DNA of 64,000 nucleotides from Massospora cicadina (lineage: Eukaryota > Entomophthoromycota > Entomophthoromycetes > Entomophthorales > Entomophthoraceae): positions 124,001 through 188,000 of the forward strand of contig JAKSZP010009285.1 in NCBI GenBank assembly GCA_022478985.1, written 5' to 3'. Of this stretch, positions 44,207 through 56,800 are shown piece after piece. The notes under the pieces are model-generated. The model ran no database searches, was not told the DNA's origin, and saw only the letters and a program-made list of their open reading frames with translations. Positions within the stretch are counted from its first letter, which is position 1, and each line of letters begins with the position of its first letter. A program made the position numbers and the translations under genes.

Positions 44207-46317
44207 AAAATCAATGACACTCTCTGAAATGGGCCCAAACAACCACTTACTGGAAAATTTACCATAAGAGTTCGTGACAACAATAAGGAAACTAATGACA
44301 AAGTAATATTTGATTATCTTACTACAAGCCACCAAGTCTCTGGTGCAGGTACCTCCTACTTTCTTATCTTATCACAGTGGGGGAGCTCATATAGATACAA
44401 GCCCAAGTAATCTTACATCTGAAAGCATATAAGCTATTCTGGAAACATTATATCAGGGTTTTAAAATTGGCACTTCACAAATTGATCCCTCCTTCAGCCT
44501 GTTATATCACCTCAAAGATCAGGCACTCAAGATGGAATATACATGAAGTACCATAATGCTACATGGCATCCCTTGCCAGATGTCTCACAGTCAAGATACT
44601 AATGAATACCTGGTTAACTTTGTCCAACCCTCAATCAAGCATACCCAGCGAATCCTTGCTAGACAATATCTGGAACTCATGGAAATCTACCTTGTACAGA
44701 GGGAGGAACAATCTTCCTGAAATGCTCTACTGGATAAAATAAATTTAGTTTTACTGAAGTCCAAAAAGCAATTATGGATAATACAGGCCTCACCAATGAA
44801 GCTCATCACAGATTAAAAACCCTTTAGGAGCTTCTAAACAAAGGAGTCCCAAAGATAGCCGCAGAAGTTCTTGCTCACCATGGGCTATTGCATGAATGGG
44901 TACAAAACATGAATAACTGCTGGAAAAAATTGTAAAGTCATTTGAGTTCCTATTATCTCAGACAGAAAGACACACCATGAAGGCCACTTTAGGCCAAAGA
45001 GATCATCTGGACTTAAATTCAAAGCACTTTAACTTTAAAAATTATGTTCTGACTGAGCTGGGTATTGTAAACAAAACATTGAAGTCCTTGCAGCATTACC
45101 AGATGTCCCAAATAGAGATGAGGAGGATGCCCAAATCAAAGAGGAATTTTCAAAAATTTGGACTGTTGTGTCAAGATTGCAGGCCAAGAATAATGAAATT
45201 ACTCAGGAGAATTGGGAACTCAGAATGCAATTATCAACTGCAAATTACCAAGTAGACAGTATGGCCAAAATTATTAAAAGCATAAAATCAAATTAAGCTG
45301 TATTCAAAAAGAAGTATGACAACCATAAAAAAGAATTTAAATCCCTAAAAGCAAAGCTGCCAGTGCTCACCAGACTTTACAAAGGAGAAATAGGAAAAAG
45401 TTCTGCCCATCTAGCCAAAAAAAATAATTTGGAAAAACAACTAAGGGCCTAATTCAAGCATTATAATCCAGTAGGATGGAGCAATGTCATGAAATTGAAT
45501 CACCAGAAATGACACCAATGCGGAAACTAATATTTTGAAAATCCGTCCTATGCCTGGAGTTCTGGCATCAATCCCAACTCCAGATAATCCCCAACTGGAA
45601 AGAGGGCTAATTATAAATGATGATACACCAAGACGTTCAAGTACTAGAAGTACATCCCTTATGCCCAAATTGGGCAAGATGACTTTAAACCATTAAACTT
45701 GCCAAAGTTTGATAGAGAAGGGGATGTTCACTCTTTTCTAAGCTATTTGAAAAAGCAATGCGGGGAGCATCAGATCATACAAAAGGATCATCACTAATAA
45801 ACTCACTTGAGGCCCATAGCTGTGACCTCATTATGCCCTATTTGGGTGACGATTGGTCCTATATTGATGCCAAAGCTGTGGTGACAAAACAATTTAAAGG
45901 GCTTGGAAAATTAGAGGCCCAAAAAAAGAGAGCTTCTTAATATTGAATTCAAGTAAAATGAGACTATTAAGGACTTTGAAAACAGATATTTCAATGAGGC
46001 GCAGTCTTGCTTGGGTGCAAACAATATATAAGTTAGACGCTAAGATTGCAATGAAACATGCAGTCATGCCCTACCATGAATTGCACCATCTCATGATACC
46101 TGCATTCAATGGAGAAATTGAAACCCAAAAGCTTACCAATTACTTAAGAAGCTGTTCCCACAGTTTTAATACCCTTAATAAGCCCAAGAACCAGCAAAAA
46201 TTTTAATTTTCAAGCCCAAAAAGTAACACTATGTCCAACCAAGGGAAAAATTCCCAAAGTATAAACCAAAAATTTGAGGAAAATCAGCAAACAGTGCCAA
46301 TAACATGCTACAACTGT
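44207..46317 (+). pseudogene. G4 gag, first part, broken
   Basis: Pieces: a Lys/Glu-rich coiled-coil-like region (44977-45255); then 45758-45940 and 45943-46206 with LIMPYLGDDWSYIDAKAVVTKQF and PYHELHHLMIPAF, which parallel the gag core of G2 (PYHDLHCMM) and G1 (IVPYLNPSLTWVEVKKALV). It is cut at 46317 inside the zinc-knuckle codons by half-LINE 4. Confidence 0.65.
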
Positions 46318-48220
46318 CCGCTCAACATCAATTTGAGCATTTTTGTAAAGCAAACCAATTTTTCACCACCGCCTCACCACACCAATTTCCAAATTATGTC
46401 CTTAGATCCAACACTTGCTGCCCCAATATGGGGAAGCGGTGCTCCACCCGCTAGCAATTACCACCCAGAAGGCAAACGCATGCAGACTGGCTTTCCCAGT
46501 CCACCAAATACATCCAGCTCTTATGTCCCTCCAAGGGACCTAGCACTGCACCTTGCATGAGTCCACCCAACCTGCCCCCACCCCCTAGCCCTACCCCAAA
46601 CCAATATTTGCTTTTGCCTCCATGTCGAGTATTGACGTCTCTTCCAATATGCTGACAAAGCAATAATTGAGTTGGCAAGGCCACCTTTGCACCACCAGGG
46701 TTTATCAACTCCCACCCTTATAAGGGCTATTTCAATATTGGATTCCCCACCAAAGGGACACAGCCGCTGCAGCAGCTACACTCATAATGTACAAAAACAC
46801 CCCTATTACCACCACCTGAACACGTCTCCAGATGATATCACACTTGTGGCGACCTTTGCAAACCTCCCCTCACACCTTCCCCTCAAACACTTTATGAGGA
46901 GTTGATGTTAGGGCTGTTCACTTACAGTGAAAACCCTATCCTCCAATTCATTGTACCAAGTGGTGCTGAACGCCTCGCAGCACCTTGGGCAATGGCCACC
47001 TTTACCCCCCACCAGCTGGACATGGCCCAACATATCCCACCGTGTGCCTATAGCCCATCTGCACCTGATCATTTCTTTTGGGCTTGCACTGACAATGGGT
47101 TTCACAATCTGTCCCCTTTGCCATGAGTTGGACCACACAAAAAAAGCATGTCAATACAATCCAAAACTGCAAACATGGCCAACTCCACCCATGAGGCCAA
47201 ACCAACAGTGTTTTAGTGGGGATTTTGGCTGCCCCCCAGGCCATGCTCTTGAATCAGCAACAAAATCGAGCAACTCAAATCCAAGCTGGACAAATCCAAG
47301 ACAGGCAATGTACACCCAGGTCAACCAATCAAAAGCAGGTTTGGAACCATGTTCAGTCCAGAAAATCTCCCACCCTAAAACCTACCCAACCAAAGTTACC
47401 TACCACCATAGCTTCTTGAGTCAACCAAAATTCTTGAAACTTATTGGATGAAGTGACTAAATCTGGTGAAATTTTCCCACCACCGGGTTACCCAATTGTT
47501 TTAGTACCTTTTATGAATTTAGACTTTGATGCCCCAGTCCTGATAAACCGATATGTCCACAAAACCAATGCCATCCTTTACCAAAGTGACCATCAGCTTG
47601 CCAAGGGCACGGTGGCCTCACCCAAAAATCCCTGTTTTCACATATTGTGTGCAAAATCTGTTGCTGAATTTAAAAAAGGGCTGCACCCCCCTTGTTCCCC
47701 TCCAATTTTCCTCCCACTGCAAAAGAGGAGATCCAACACCTCTGCGGAACTGCTACCATCGCAGTCAAGAATGTTGCTGAACTGGCGGATTTTTCTCTAT
47801 CCAAACACATCACAAGAGCCAATATTGCGAAATTAGAACAACTTCCTGACGCCCACATCCAAGCTGAACACCAGGTTGCCACACTCATAGAGGCTTTGAT
47901 CCAGGTTAAATTGATGATCTCAAAAACTATCTACTCCACCTCAACCCTCATCCCACGGATGCCCCAACCCCCTTGCTCTCAGCATTGATTAGCCTCTACA
48001 ATGCTGAGCCTGATGATGATCCGCCTGATCCCCCCTCCCCCTCCGCCATGGTTGAATAAGTGGCTCGCCGCTGTGCCACCTGGTAGGTAATTTTCTCATT
48101 TCTTTTTGTGTCTCACTGCTTGATAAGGGTGGTCAATTCATGTTTTTTGGTTGGTTTAGTTTTGGAGTTTCAGTTTTAGTATTATCCATCCCCTGTCAGC
48201 TTGCCTCAGTTAAATAAAAT
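46318..48220 (+). mobile_element. Half-LINE 4: full-length ORF1-only LINE relative (1903 bp)
   Basis: A 15-bp duplication, ACATGCTACAACTGT (46303-46317) and ACATGCCACAACTGT (48221-48235), defines the ends. The target is the zinc-knuckle coding part of G4 gag. The leader holds a GCTCAA / TTGAGC hairpin (46320-46325, 46333-46338), as in half-LINE 2. It ends AGTATTATCCATCCCCTG, TCAGCTTGCCTCAGTTAAAT. It has no endonuclease or reverse transcriptase. Confidence 0.9.
46396..48059 (+). pseudogene. Half-LINE 4 ORF1-like protein, broken
   Basis: ATG at 46396 (MSLDPTLAAPIWGSGAPP), then VPPRDLALHLA to 46560. Further pieces: FANLPSHLPLKHF (46855-46895), ILQFIVPSGAERLAAP (46940-46985), DHFFWACTDNG, and an intact CCHC knuckle CPLCHELDHTKKAC (47110-47155). 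The C-terminal region (ITRANIAKLEQLPDAHIQAEH near 47810) ends DPPDPPSPSAMVE, TAA at 48057-48059. There are frameshifts between pieces. The C-terminus is closest to half-LINE 2. Confidence 0.75.
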
Positions 48221-48222
48221 AC

Positions 48223-48350
48223 ATGCCACAACTGTGGTCAAAAGGGGCATTTTGCTAGCCAATGCTAAAGATGGTAAGAAAAAGCCTGTGGTCAACGTTT
48301 CTCAAGAAATCAACAGTGACAGTGAGGTGGGAAAAGAGCAGGTGGAGTAG
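48223..48350 (+). pseudogene. G4 gag zinc knuckle, second part
   Basis: TCHNCGQKGHFASQC restores a C-X2-C-X4-H-X4-C knuckle right after half-LINE 4. The duplicated target bases encode its first part. A stop follows the last Cys. Confidence 0.7.
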
Positions 48351-48779
48351 AGGCGGAATTCTCTAACTCCACCAATGTTCACCAAACCATTCCACCTGAC
48401 CCTGTCGAGCTCTTTAGGACTGAAGATGTTGCCAAAGATAACCTCCACCATACTATGTCTTAAGATGTCCTGATGGTCACTACTTGTGCCAAAACAAGAG
48501 CAACTAAACTCTTGAAAATTACCAAATAATCCCGAATAGAGGTGTCAAACCCTTATGTAAAACATATTATTGATCAGGGTTTGGACCTCAAACCTGGATG
48601 TTCAACCGACCTACCTTTACTCAACAATGTACAAGTAGCCATTCTCATGAAGACCTTAGCAGACAACTTCCCAGATATGTGAACAAGTCTGAAATCACAC
48701 CTGAAATTGGGCAGCAGTCACAGTATTCACACAATAAATACATCAGAAAACTACTTCAAATGTACTTATGTGGATATAG

Positions 48780-49306
48780 CAGTGAACACAATGTGAGTTT
48801 AGGCTATTGTCAATAGTGGTGCTCCTATTAATATAGTCAGCACAAAGTTTGTTAAAAAAGTTGAAAATTGCACCCAATGTTGCCCACTGTCAGGAATATA
48901 GTACAGCTGGAGCGCATACAACTAAATTGCTGGGTGCATAAAGTACCCTAGCTCTCAGATCAAATCTATTGTAGTGACAGCACCTGCCATAGTGTTGCCA
49001 AATATGAACTATGATATTCTAATTGGGACTGATTTTATAAGGAGATATGGAGTTCTTACCAATCATAAGGATGATACTCTTACCATTATTGGCCAGGCCA
49101 TCCCGCCTTACTACTTTAAGGATAGGGCAGTTGAGAAAAAGAAACACATCCTATTAATAAATCTGGCCTACAAATATGGAGTAGTTCTGATTAAGTATAT
49201 CAAAGCGCAGTTAAAGATAAAGACACTACCCACCCAGATCAATGGGTCAAAGGGCATCCCACTTCGGTCAATTAGCACTTTATTATACCATCTGGAGATC
49301 AAATAA
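48780..49306 (+). pseudogene. G4 aspartic protease domain
   Basis: Near 48800-48860 the frame reads AIVNSGAPINIVSTKFVKK; the catalytic Asp is Asn (DSG to NSG), so this copy could not cut. The 48974-49306 frame continues with LPNMNYDILIGTDFIRRYGV, the second conserved block of Ty3 proteases. Confidence 0.75.
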
Positions 49307-49799
49307 TTCTCCTGACTGGACTGAAAAGTAATATTGTGGAAGCACTTTTGTGGTGAAGTATATTAATTATGGTCTAAATCTCAATGTGAGCCAAACATCG
49401 CCCCTGGTATTATCATTCCTGGCCATAAAGAATTCATATCTTATGTGTAAACCTGCAAAATCAGCCCATCTTATTCAAACAACATCAAATAATCACTAAA
49501 CTGCATCTGTTCCCTACCATGGAAATTCACTCATTTCATGAGTTTAGAACATTTTTCAAATTAGGGCTTCCCAATAAGAACTTACTCAGCATCAATAACG
49601 TTGTCCCAATGGCCTATTTAAACAACCTGACCAATTCTGAGAAAGGCCAAGCTCAGGAGTTATTTTCTAAATATCAAAAATATTAGCAAAAGATGATTTT
49701 GACTTGGTATGTGCTAAAGTTGTCATCCACAATATTGATACCGTAAATCATAAACTAGTTTAATTATGCCAATTAAATGCTCAAAATCATCATAAGAAG

Positions 49800-50570
49800 C
49801 TGTATCCAAGGAGATTAAGGAACTCCTTAATTGCGGCATGTTAGTGCCTTCAAAAAGTCTATGGGCGGCACCAATTTAGTAGTGAAGGAAAAGGATGGAA
49901 GCAACTGAGTAGTCGTTGATTACTGGAAGTTAAACAACATCACAGAGAAGGAATTGTACCCTCTGTCATGAATTGATGATGCCTTGGATAGGCTAGAGGG
50001 CGCTAAGTTCTTCTCAGCAATGGACCTTATCAGCGGGTATTGGAAAATAGATTTGTCCAAAGAGGAGCGTAAAAAATGTGCAATCACAACCCAAGAGGGC
50101 CTATTCCAGCCGATAAGAATGCCTCAAGTGCTCTGCAATGCCTCAGCTACCTTTCAGAGGGCCATGGACACAATCTTGGGAGATTTAAAATTGTCATGTA
50201 TACTAGTGTACATTGATAATATCAACATTTTCAGCCGCATTTTTGACGACCACCTAGAGCACTTAGAGGAAGTTTTCAGAAGGCTAGCAGCTGAAAACTT
50301 AAAAATCAGCCCAAAAAGTTCCAGTTCTTTGAAGACCAGCTGGAATACCTCAGCTTTGTAATTGACAAAGTGGGTCTTCAGCCCCAACCCTCTATGTTAG
50401 ATGCCATATCAAAAATGAAATAGTCCCAATCCAAGTGTGATATCCAAGTATTCCTAGGCATGTTTGAGTATAATCGCCAATTTATCACTGACTTTGCACA
50501 ACTTGGAGAGCCGCTTTCTATCTACTTAAGGATAATGTCCAATTTGACTAGACTTCAGATTGCCAAAATG
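49800..50570 (+). pseudogene. G4 reverse transcriptase domain, broken
   Basis: The 49984-50361 frame holds AKFFSAMDLISGYWKIDL, RMPQVLCNASATFQRAMD and ILVYIDNINIFSR. The catalytic box is YIDN instead of YLDD, so the second metal-binding Asp is lost. Fingers sequences precede it around 49800-49960 with frameshifts. Confidence 0.8.
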
Positions 50571-51000
50571 CATTTAAGCAACTCTGATAAGCACTATTGG
50601 TCACGCCTGTCCTTTGATATCTGGACTTTGATCAAGAATTTATTGTCCAGACTGATGAATCCCTAACAGCAGTGGGGCCATATTATCTCAAATCAGGGAA
50701 GATGGTGAAGAACATCCGGCTGCCTTTACTAGTTGACCTTAAATGTTCATGAGAGAAATTACACGGTGACAAAAAGAGAATGCTTAGACGTCATATATGC
50801 TTGCAAATTGTATGGGTCTACCTGCATGTCATTCATTTCAAAGTTGTTACTGATCATTCATCCCTAAGATGAACAACTAAAGATAGCCTGAGGGCCGATT
50901 AGCCCGCTGAGAATTAAAGCTTTAAGCTTATACCTGAGCAGTTGAGCATTGAGCTGGGGAAAAACATAAAATACTGCTTGCCTTTCCTGACTACCCACTA
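50571..51000 (+). pseudogene. G4 RNase H domain, decayed
   Basis: Scattered blocks: QTDES near 50650, ECLDVIYACKL near 50780, KVVTDHSSLR near 50840. Order and spacing are as in G2. No continuous frame. Confidence 0.6.
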
Positions 51001-51029
51001 TTGCAACACTTAGTCAAACCACCAATAAG

Positions 51030-52230
51030 TTGTTTAAGAAAAAATTAGTGGAAAGTACCAAGATGATCATGAATCTGTCCAAAATATTATTGGATTTACA
51101 AAAGAATACAGCTATCAAAAATGGGACACTTTACAAGATCATTGAGGGCATTAAGTATATTTTTCCAAGACCATTGGCCCAAACAGAAATCATTTTGGCT
51201 TCCCATAAGGCCATAGGGAGTGGTGGATTTAAAAAAGATGAAAGAGCATTTGAAGCAATTCTACTATTGGGAGTCAATGCATTTTGACATCCAAGAAACG
51301 TTAAAATGCTGTATGGAGTGTCAAAGTGAGAAACCATAAAAAAAGCACATCTTATCTGCTTGTTTGTCCCAAGTTTTCCTAGAACACTGTATCTATCAAC
51401 GTTGTTGTCCTACTTCCAACAAGCAATACAAAGGCCAAGTACATTATTGTAGCTAATGACCACTTGACCAAATGGGTCAAAGCCAAGGCTACTCAGGAAG
51501 CAGGAGCAGAAACTACAGCCAAGTTCGTCCTTGAAAACATCCTCCACAAGTATGGATATCTGCAGGCTATCCTTACCAATAATAATACAAATTTTATTGG
51601 CAATATCCTTGCCAAACTCGACCAAAAATGGGAGTATGAGGTGTGCTTTCTGCTCCCTATCATCTCAAAAAAATAGTACAGTTGAGCGCACAAACAGGAC
51701 GTTGGTGAACATTTTAAAAAAATTAACTTTGGCCAAAACATCCAAATGGAGTACTTATTTGAGGTCAGCAGTATTTGCCTAAAATCTCATACCATTTGGC
51801 AACCAGGATGTCCCCTTTTCAGATATTATATGGAAGACATCCAGCCCTTACATCGCTACTATTTTCAGTCCTAAAAGATCTTGGCAAAAACAATTATCCT
51901 AAATATGTCAAGAAGCTTGCAGATAATTTAATCAAACTACAAGCTCAAGACTTTGACAACAGTTTTGCCGTGAAAAAGGCCTGATATGAAAAGGATTTGA
52001 AAAATCGCTACAAATTGGCCAAAATTGAAGTCAATAAATAGAGTTTTATTTAACAACACCCACGGATTGGGCCAATTGCAAAACTTAGATCACATCTGGG
52101 TTGGGCCATTCGAAATAATTGAGAATACATCATAGTCCATATACACAATTAAGGATATTAGGATTGGCTATATATACAACTGAGTCCATGCAAAATTCCT
52201 AAGAAGGTTCAATAAGCTGGTCATTTAAAA
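51030..52230 (+). pseudogene. G4 integrase, broken
   Basis: An N-terminal segment (51030-51287), a core piece with NHLTKWVKAKATQEAGAETT-like sequence near 51460, and STVERTNRTLVNILKKLTLA (51675-51730), which includes the catalytic Glu. ISYHLATRMSPFQILYGRHP follows (51781-51840). A GPFEII block near 52105 is the GPY/F module, with VHAKFLRRFNK at the end. Frameshifts separate the pieces. Confidence 0.75.
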
Positions 52231-52404
52231 AAATTAAAAGTATAAAATAAGAGCATTGCATAAAAAGAAAAAAAGTAAGAAAAAAGTTTAAATTAAATAA
52301 ATAATATGAATTTAACCTAAGACAGCTTTTCTTTCTCGTAACAATCACTTTAGTTACTACAATTTGATTTGAACAGCAACTTTGGATAATCACACACAGG
52401 AAAG

Positions 52405-53869
52405 ATGAGCGACTTTAATAACAAAAATAATACAACATGGGCGAGCGTCGTGGCAAGTGGTGTTCTTAATGGTGCAACTAAGGGCAAGAAACGCCCTGGA
52501 GGGGGACCAGGAACCCAATTCATAAAAAATTGCAAACTCATTGGGTTGGGACCATCTGGTACTAAAAAAATTACAGACTCAGACACCATCTGGGTTTATG
52601 GTATTTACTGTAAAGCACGCGCAATACATGTACATTCAATTCAACCAACCTTTGTCAAAAGTGGAACATGGGATCAGACTCTTCCTTGGGGATGAGTCAC
52701 CGACCCTCTGGGAGAAAACATGTGAGGCACAGCCCTCACTTTTCCCTCACGCGGTGTATGTAGCCACCAACAACATGGGCCACAGCTGGATTGATATGGG
52801 TTTCAAAACTGAAGAGGATGCAGACGCCGCAGCAAAAGTCTGTTTTGAAATAGCCCTCCCTGAGGGCAAACAAATTGTGCACACCGCATGCACCAGATGG
52901 AACAAAGCAAAAACTTTGTTCATCTCCTTTGACTCTTTCCCCACCAACCTTCCTCATAAGGTAATTGAGGAGGAGCTCCGCAAAGGTCTTGTGGCCTATG
53001 GAGAAATCCAACAACTCAAATTACAGCGATTTTGCTTAATGCCCAACCTGTGCATGAGCAAAGCTATTGCTGTAATCAACCCCTTCCCAGAAGTGGAAGA
53101 AGATGCATCCAGAATTCCCCAAGCAGCAGAATTTCACTTTGCAGATGGGGGCCAGTCGGCTGCATTCTGAGTTACACCAGAATGCGCATCACCCATTTGC
53201 AACCACTGAGGCTCACTGGGCCACAAGGAACATTCATGCCCTGTAAAAGAGGGCCTAATGGAAAATGATTTTTGTGAAGAAGCTATGGATGAAGATAATG
53301 ATAACTTTGCCAAAATGACTGATGGCCACCACCTATTCCGCTGGGGTGAAGATGGACTATACTCCATTGTGGACCCAGTTACAAGTAAACAGCGTAAAGC
53401 AGCACAAAAAGCCCGCATGAGAGCAGCGGCTGAAGCGGCGGCACACGCGGAATCCACCATTAACCAAGGAAAAATTCAGGAGGATATTTCAGATATTCAC
53501 CAAACCAACCAATCAGAACAATATGCTCAGGTCGAAAATTTTCACACTAACCAGACTGAGCCACAAAGCGTCATCAGTCATGCACATACTGAGGAACAAT
53601 GCAACCGCAATTTGGGTGAAAATGTGGTGCACAATGCAACAAAGTTGAACCTCAAAAACACAAAATCCAATCAACAACCCGCATCAAATCAACATGAGAC
53701 CTGTGCAGGAAAAGTTGACGCAAATGCAAAAAACTGCAATTCCCTTGAATCATTGGGTCAGATCAAGGGAAACAACAATGGCAGTGAAAGAGTTGGAGTA
53801 CAGATGCGGAGCATGGCCAAAATGAGCCACAGTGGGATAGGACCAGAGGGTCCTCCCAACCGCTCCTGA
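52405..53869 (+). pseudogene. LINE-A ORF1: RNA-binding protein, frameshifted
   Basis: ATG at 52405 (MSDFNNKNNTTWASVVASG, a basic Gly-rich start). One frameshift near 52600 leads into 52541-53170, with SWIDMGFKTEEDADAAAKV and SFPTNLPHKVIEEELRKGL. The CCHC knuckle follows near 53200, but its second Cys codon is TGA, and a second Cys codon shortly before is also TGA. The 53258-53869 frame is an acidic then Ala-rich tail (AAAEAAAHAE) ending PPNRS at TGA 53867-53869. ORF1 proteins coat LINE RNA; that role is inferred from family knowledge. Confidence 0.8.
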
Positions 53870-56800
53870 GGCGCCGCGGGCACCTCAGTGTCAATAGGGA
53901 CGTTAAATATCGCGGGAGCCAGGGCTCATACATCCCAAGCCAAAAATCTGGCATTCCTGCAAAAACCTCTTGTAGACATCTTGACCATCCAAGAAACCCA
54001 CTGCCTACAAGGGGAAGAAGAATCCTGGTCAACCAGGGTCGCACCATCACAATCAGTATGGACGTCTCACTGTGGAGTGATAGTCCAAAACAACAAAAAT
54101 TTAGTATTACAAATTCATCATCACACTTGCACGGTTGAGTCCTGGTAGCAACAATCACATGCCAAGATGAAATAATTTTGTTAGCATGTATCTACGCACC
54201 GTGCACTGCAACTGAGAGAAAATTTTTTTTTTTTTGAAAAAAATTCTACTCTCACCCTCACACCAGATATCATCATGTTAGGCGATTTCAACTGCTGGGA
54301 TAACCCCAATACAGATCAATGGCCTAATCCCAGGGGATACCCACCTGGACACATTGAATATCGCACAATGAAGGCATCTCTTGGCTTACAGGATGCTCTT
54401 CCCCCCAATTCACCAATCCTTCCCCATATGACAAGACCCAACATACGTGAGGGACTGCTCATATCAATGAGTCATATTGACCACATCCTCATCCCACAAT
54501 CCCACCACTCAAGAATCTCCAAATTTACAACAAAAAAGATCAATTTTTCTGATCACTGATTAGTTACGGTGCAGTTAGTGCCAACCCAATCCCACACACA
54601 GGTGTTGCCTTGGAGAAAGCTTCACCCAGAAAATATAAGATTGCCTGAGATATCTGACTGGGTTGAAAACAAGGTTACAAACCCAGAATTCACAGCCCCA
54701 TTCACTTCAGATCCCATCAGAACATGGGAAAATTTCAAAAAAGATTTAATCAATAAAACCTGACATATTGTATCACGCAAGTACACCGCGGACACAGCCA
54801 CAATCAAGCGTAACTTGGCAGAACTAGACCACCTGGATATAAATACTCCGAGATCTGGCTATAGCCCTAATTGGGGACGCAAATGGGCAGAAATTTCAGC
54901 CGACTTAACAATCTCATCTTTGAACACCAACACAGAATCAAAGTATCGAACAAAGGTAAGTTCATAAAGGAAAGTGAAACCTGTTCAACATAGTTTTTCT
55001 GCCAATTCCACTACCGCGGAAACCAGCCCACATGCACACAGGTCCGCAAGACCAATGGCACCATGGCAACTGACCCTGAGGAGGTCAAGGCGGAAGTACA
55101 CCACTATTACACCAAATTATATCGTGATATGCCAACAGATCCACAAAAAATAAAAAGAAATTATTCAAACTGCTAAGATACAAAGTACATCACCAAATTA
55201 CAATATACTATTCCTTATCACACGGGAGGAGCTTTGGGAAACAATTCGCGGTGCACCACATAGGAAATGCCCAGGGCCTGATGGGATACCCTACGAATTT
55301 TACAAAAAATATTTTCAACAAATTGCCACCCTCCTATTGGCGTCAATGAACCAGAGCTTATTGAAAAACACGCCTATTACCAGGAGGCCATGAATTCTAC
55401 GTTATAATCTTGTATAAAAAGGGTGACAAGTTGGACCTGGCCAACTGGCTCCCAATTGCACTCTCCAACACTGACATAAAAATTCTAACAAAAATTCTAG
55501 CAGCTAAATTAGGCGCAATTGCATCTGACGTCCTATCACCCAACCAGTTTGGGTTTATACCAGGGAGTTCAATCTGGAACAACATACGCCCTGTTGCAAA
55601 CATTTGCCAATCAAAAGCAACTGGTGCCCTGGTCTTCTTGGATCAGGAAAAGGCGTATGACCGTGTTAGCTGGCCATACCTAAAAGAATGTCTACATGCC
55701 TTCAAACTCCCACCAAGATTCATAAAATGGGCGATGCTCCTAACAGAATCTGCAACCATGGCTGTATGCGGCCCTGGATTCCTAACAAACAATATCAAAC
55801 CACACAGAGGGCTCAAAAACTGGATCCCCTCAGCCCACTGCTATACAATTTCAGCTTTGACCCGCTCCTCCGAGTAAAAGACTCACGTCTCATGAGGATA
55901 ACCGCACAAGGAAAACCAACAGTCAAGATACTGGCCTTTGCAGATGACTGCGTAGCAGGTATAGCAAACAATGAAGATGCCCAACAGCTGGAACACACTC
56001 TAGAGGAATACTCCAAGGTGAGCAACGCATCGCCCAACAAAAGGAAGACAGAAATCATCCTCTTAGGCAAATACACAAACAATTGGGCCACAACATCAGA
56101 ACCTCACACCAACACTTGAAGAAAAAACCCAATTATTTTACCCTTTGCAACACCTCCCACCACTCCTGTCTGACACCTTGGAATCTGGCTAGATTCAGGG
56201 GGATATGCTAATGAGACAATGGAAAGTAACCTGTTACAACGGGTATCCAAACGCGTCGCCTCCCTCAAGGGAAGAACCCCAGGACTAACAGGACGAGCTA
56301 CAGTTGCTAACTCACTCATCCTCCCAATACTGTGGTACCAGGCCCATGCGATAGACTTCTCACCTACCTTTATAACCTCAATTCGCGCGCTTATCCAGGG
56401 CTGGCTGTGGCCTGGCTCTCATCCTCCTATACGGATGGAAACACTATTTGGCCCACGCTCAAGCGGAGGCATGGGACTAATAGATTTTGAGAGCCATGCC
56501 AATCACATCCTAGGTACCTGGATAAAAGAAATCCTTGATCCAGACCTCCCGCAACAACATTGGTACAGAGCAGCAAGGACTAACTTTGCACAGGCGCTCA
56601 AATTAACCAACCCACATAGTCCACTCAGACTACTTTCATACCTTGCCAAGCACCCTACTGCAACGGGTCCGCATGGAACCTCCCCTCATTTCAAACATAT
56701 CCTCCAAACTATCCGCCTTATGGGATGGACCATAGAGAACATGGGTACTATACAGGGAAGGGGACGACCCAGCCCCCAATTCAAATTAAGAAACCCAGAA

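Noticed and set aside
53160..53215. TGA read as Cys (altered genetic code)
   Set aside because: TGA also ends ORF1 in LINE-A and LINE-B, and the receptor and other frames behave under the standard code. The two cases fit random decay.
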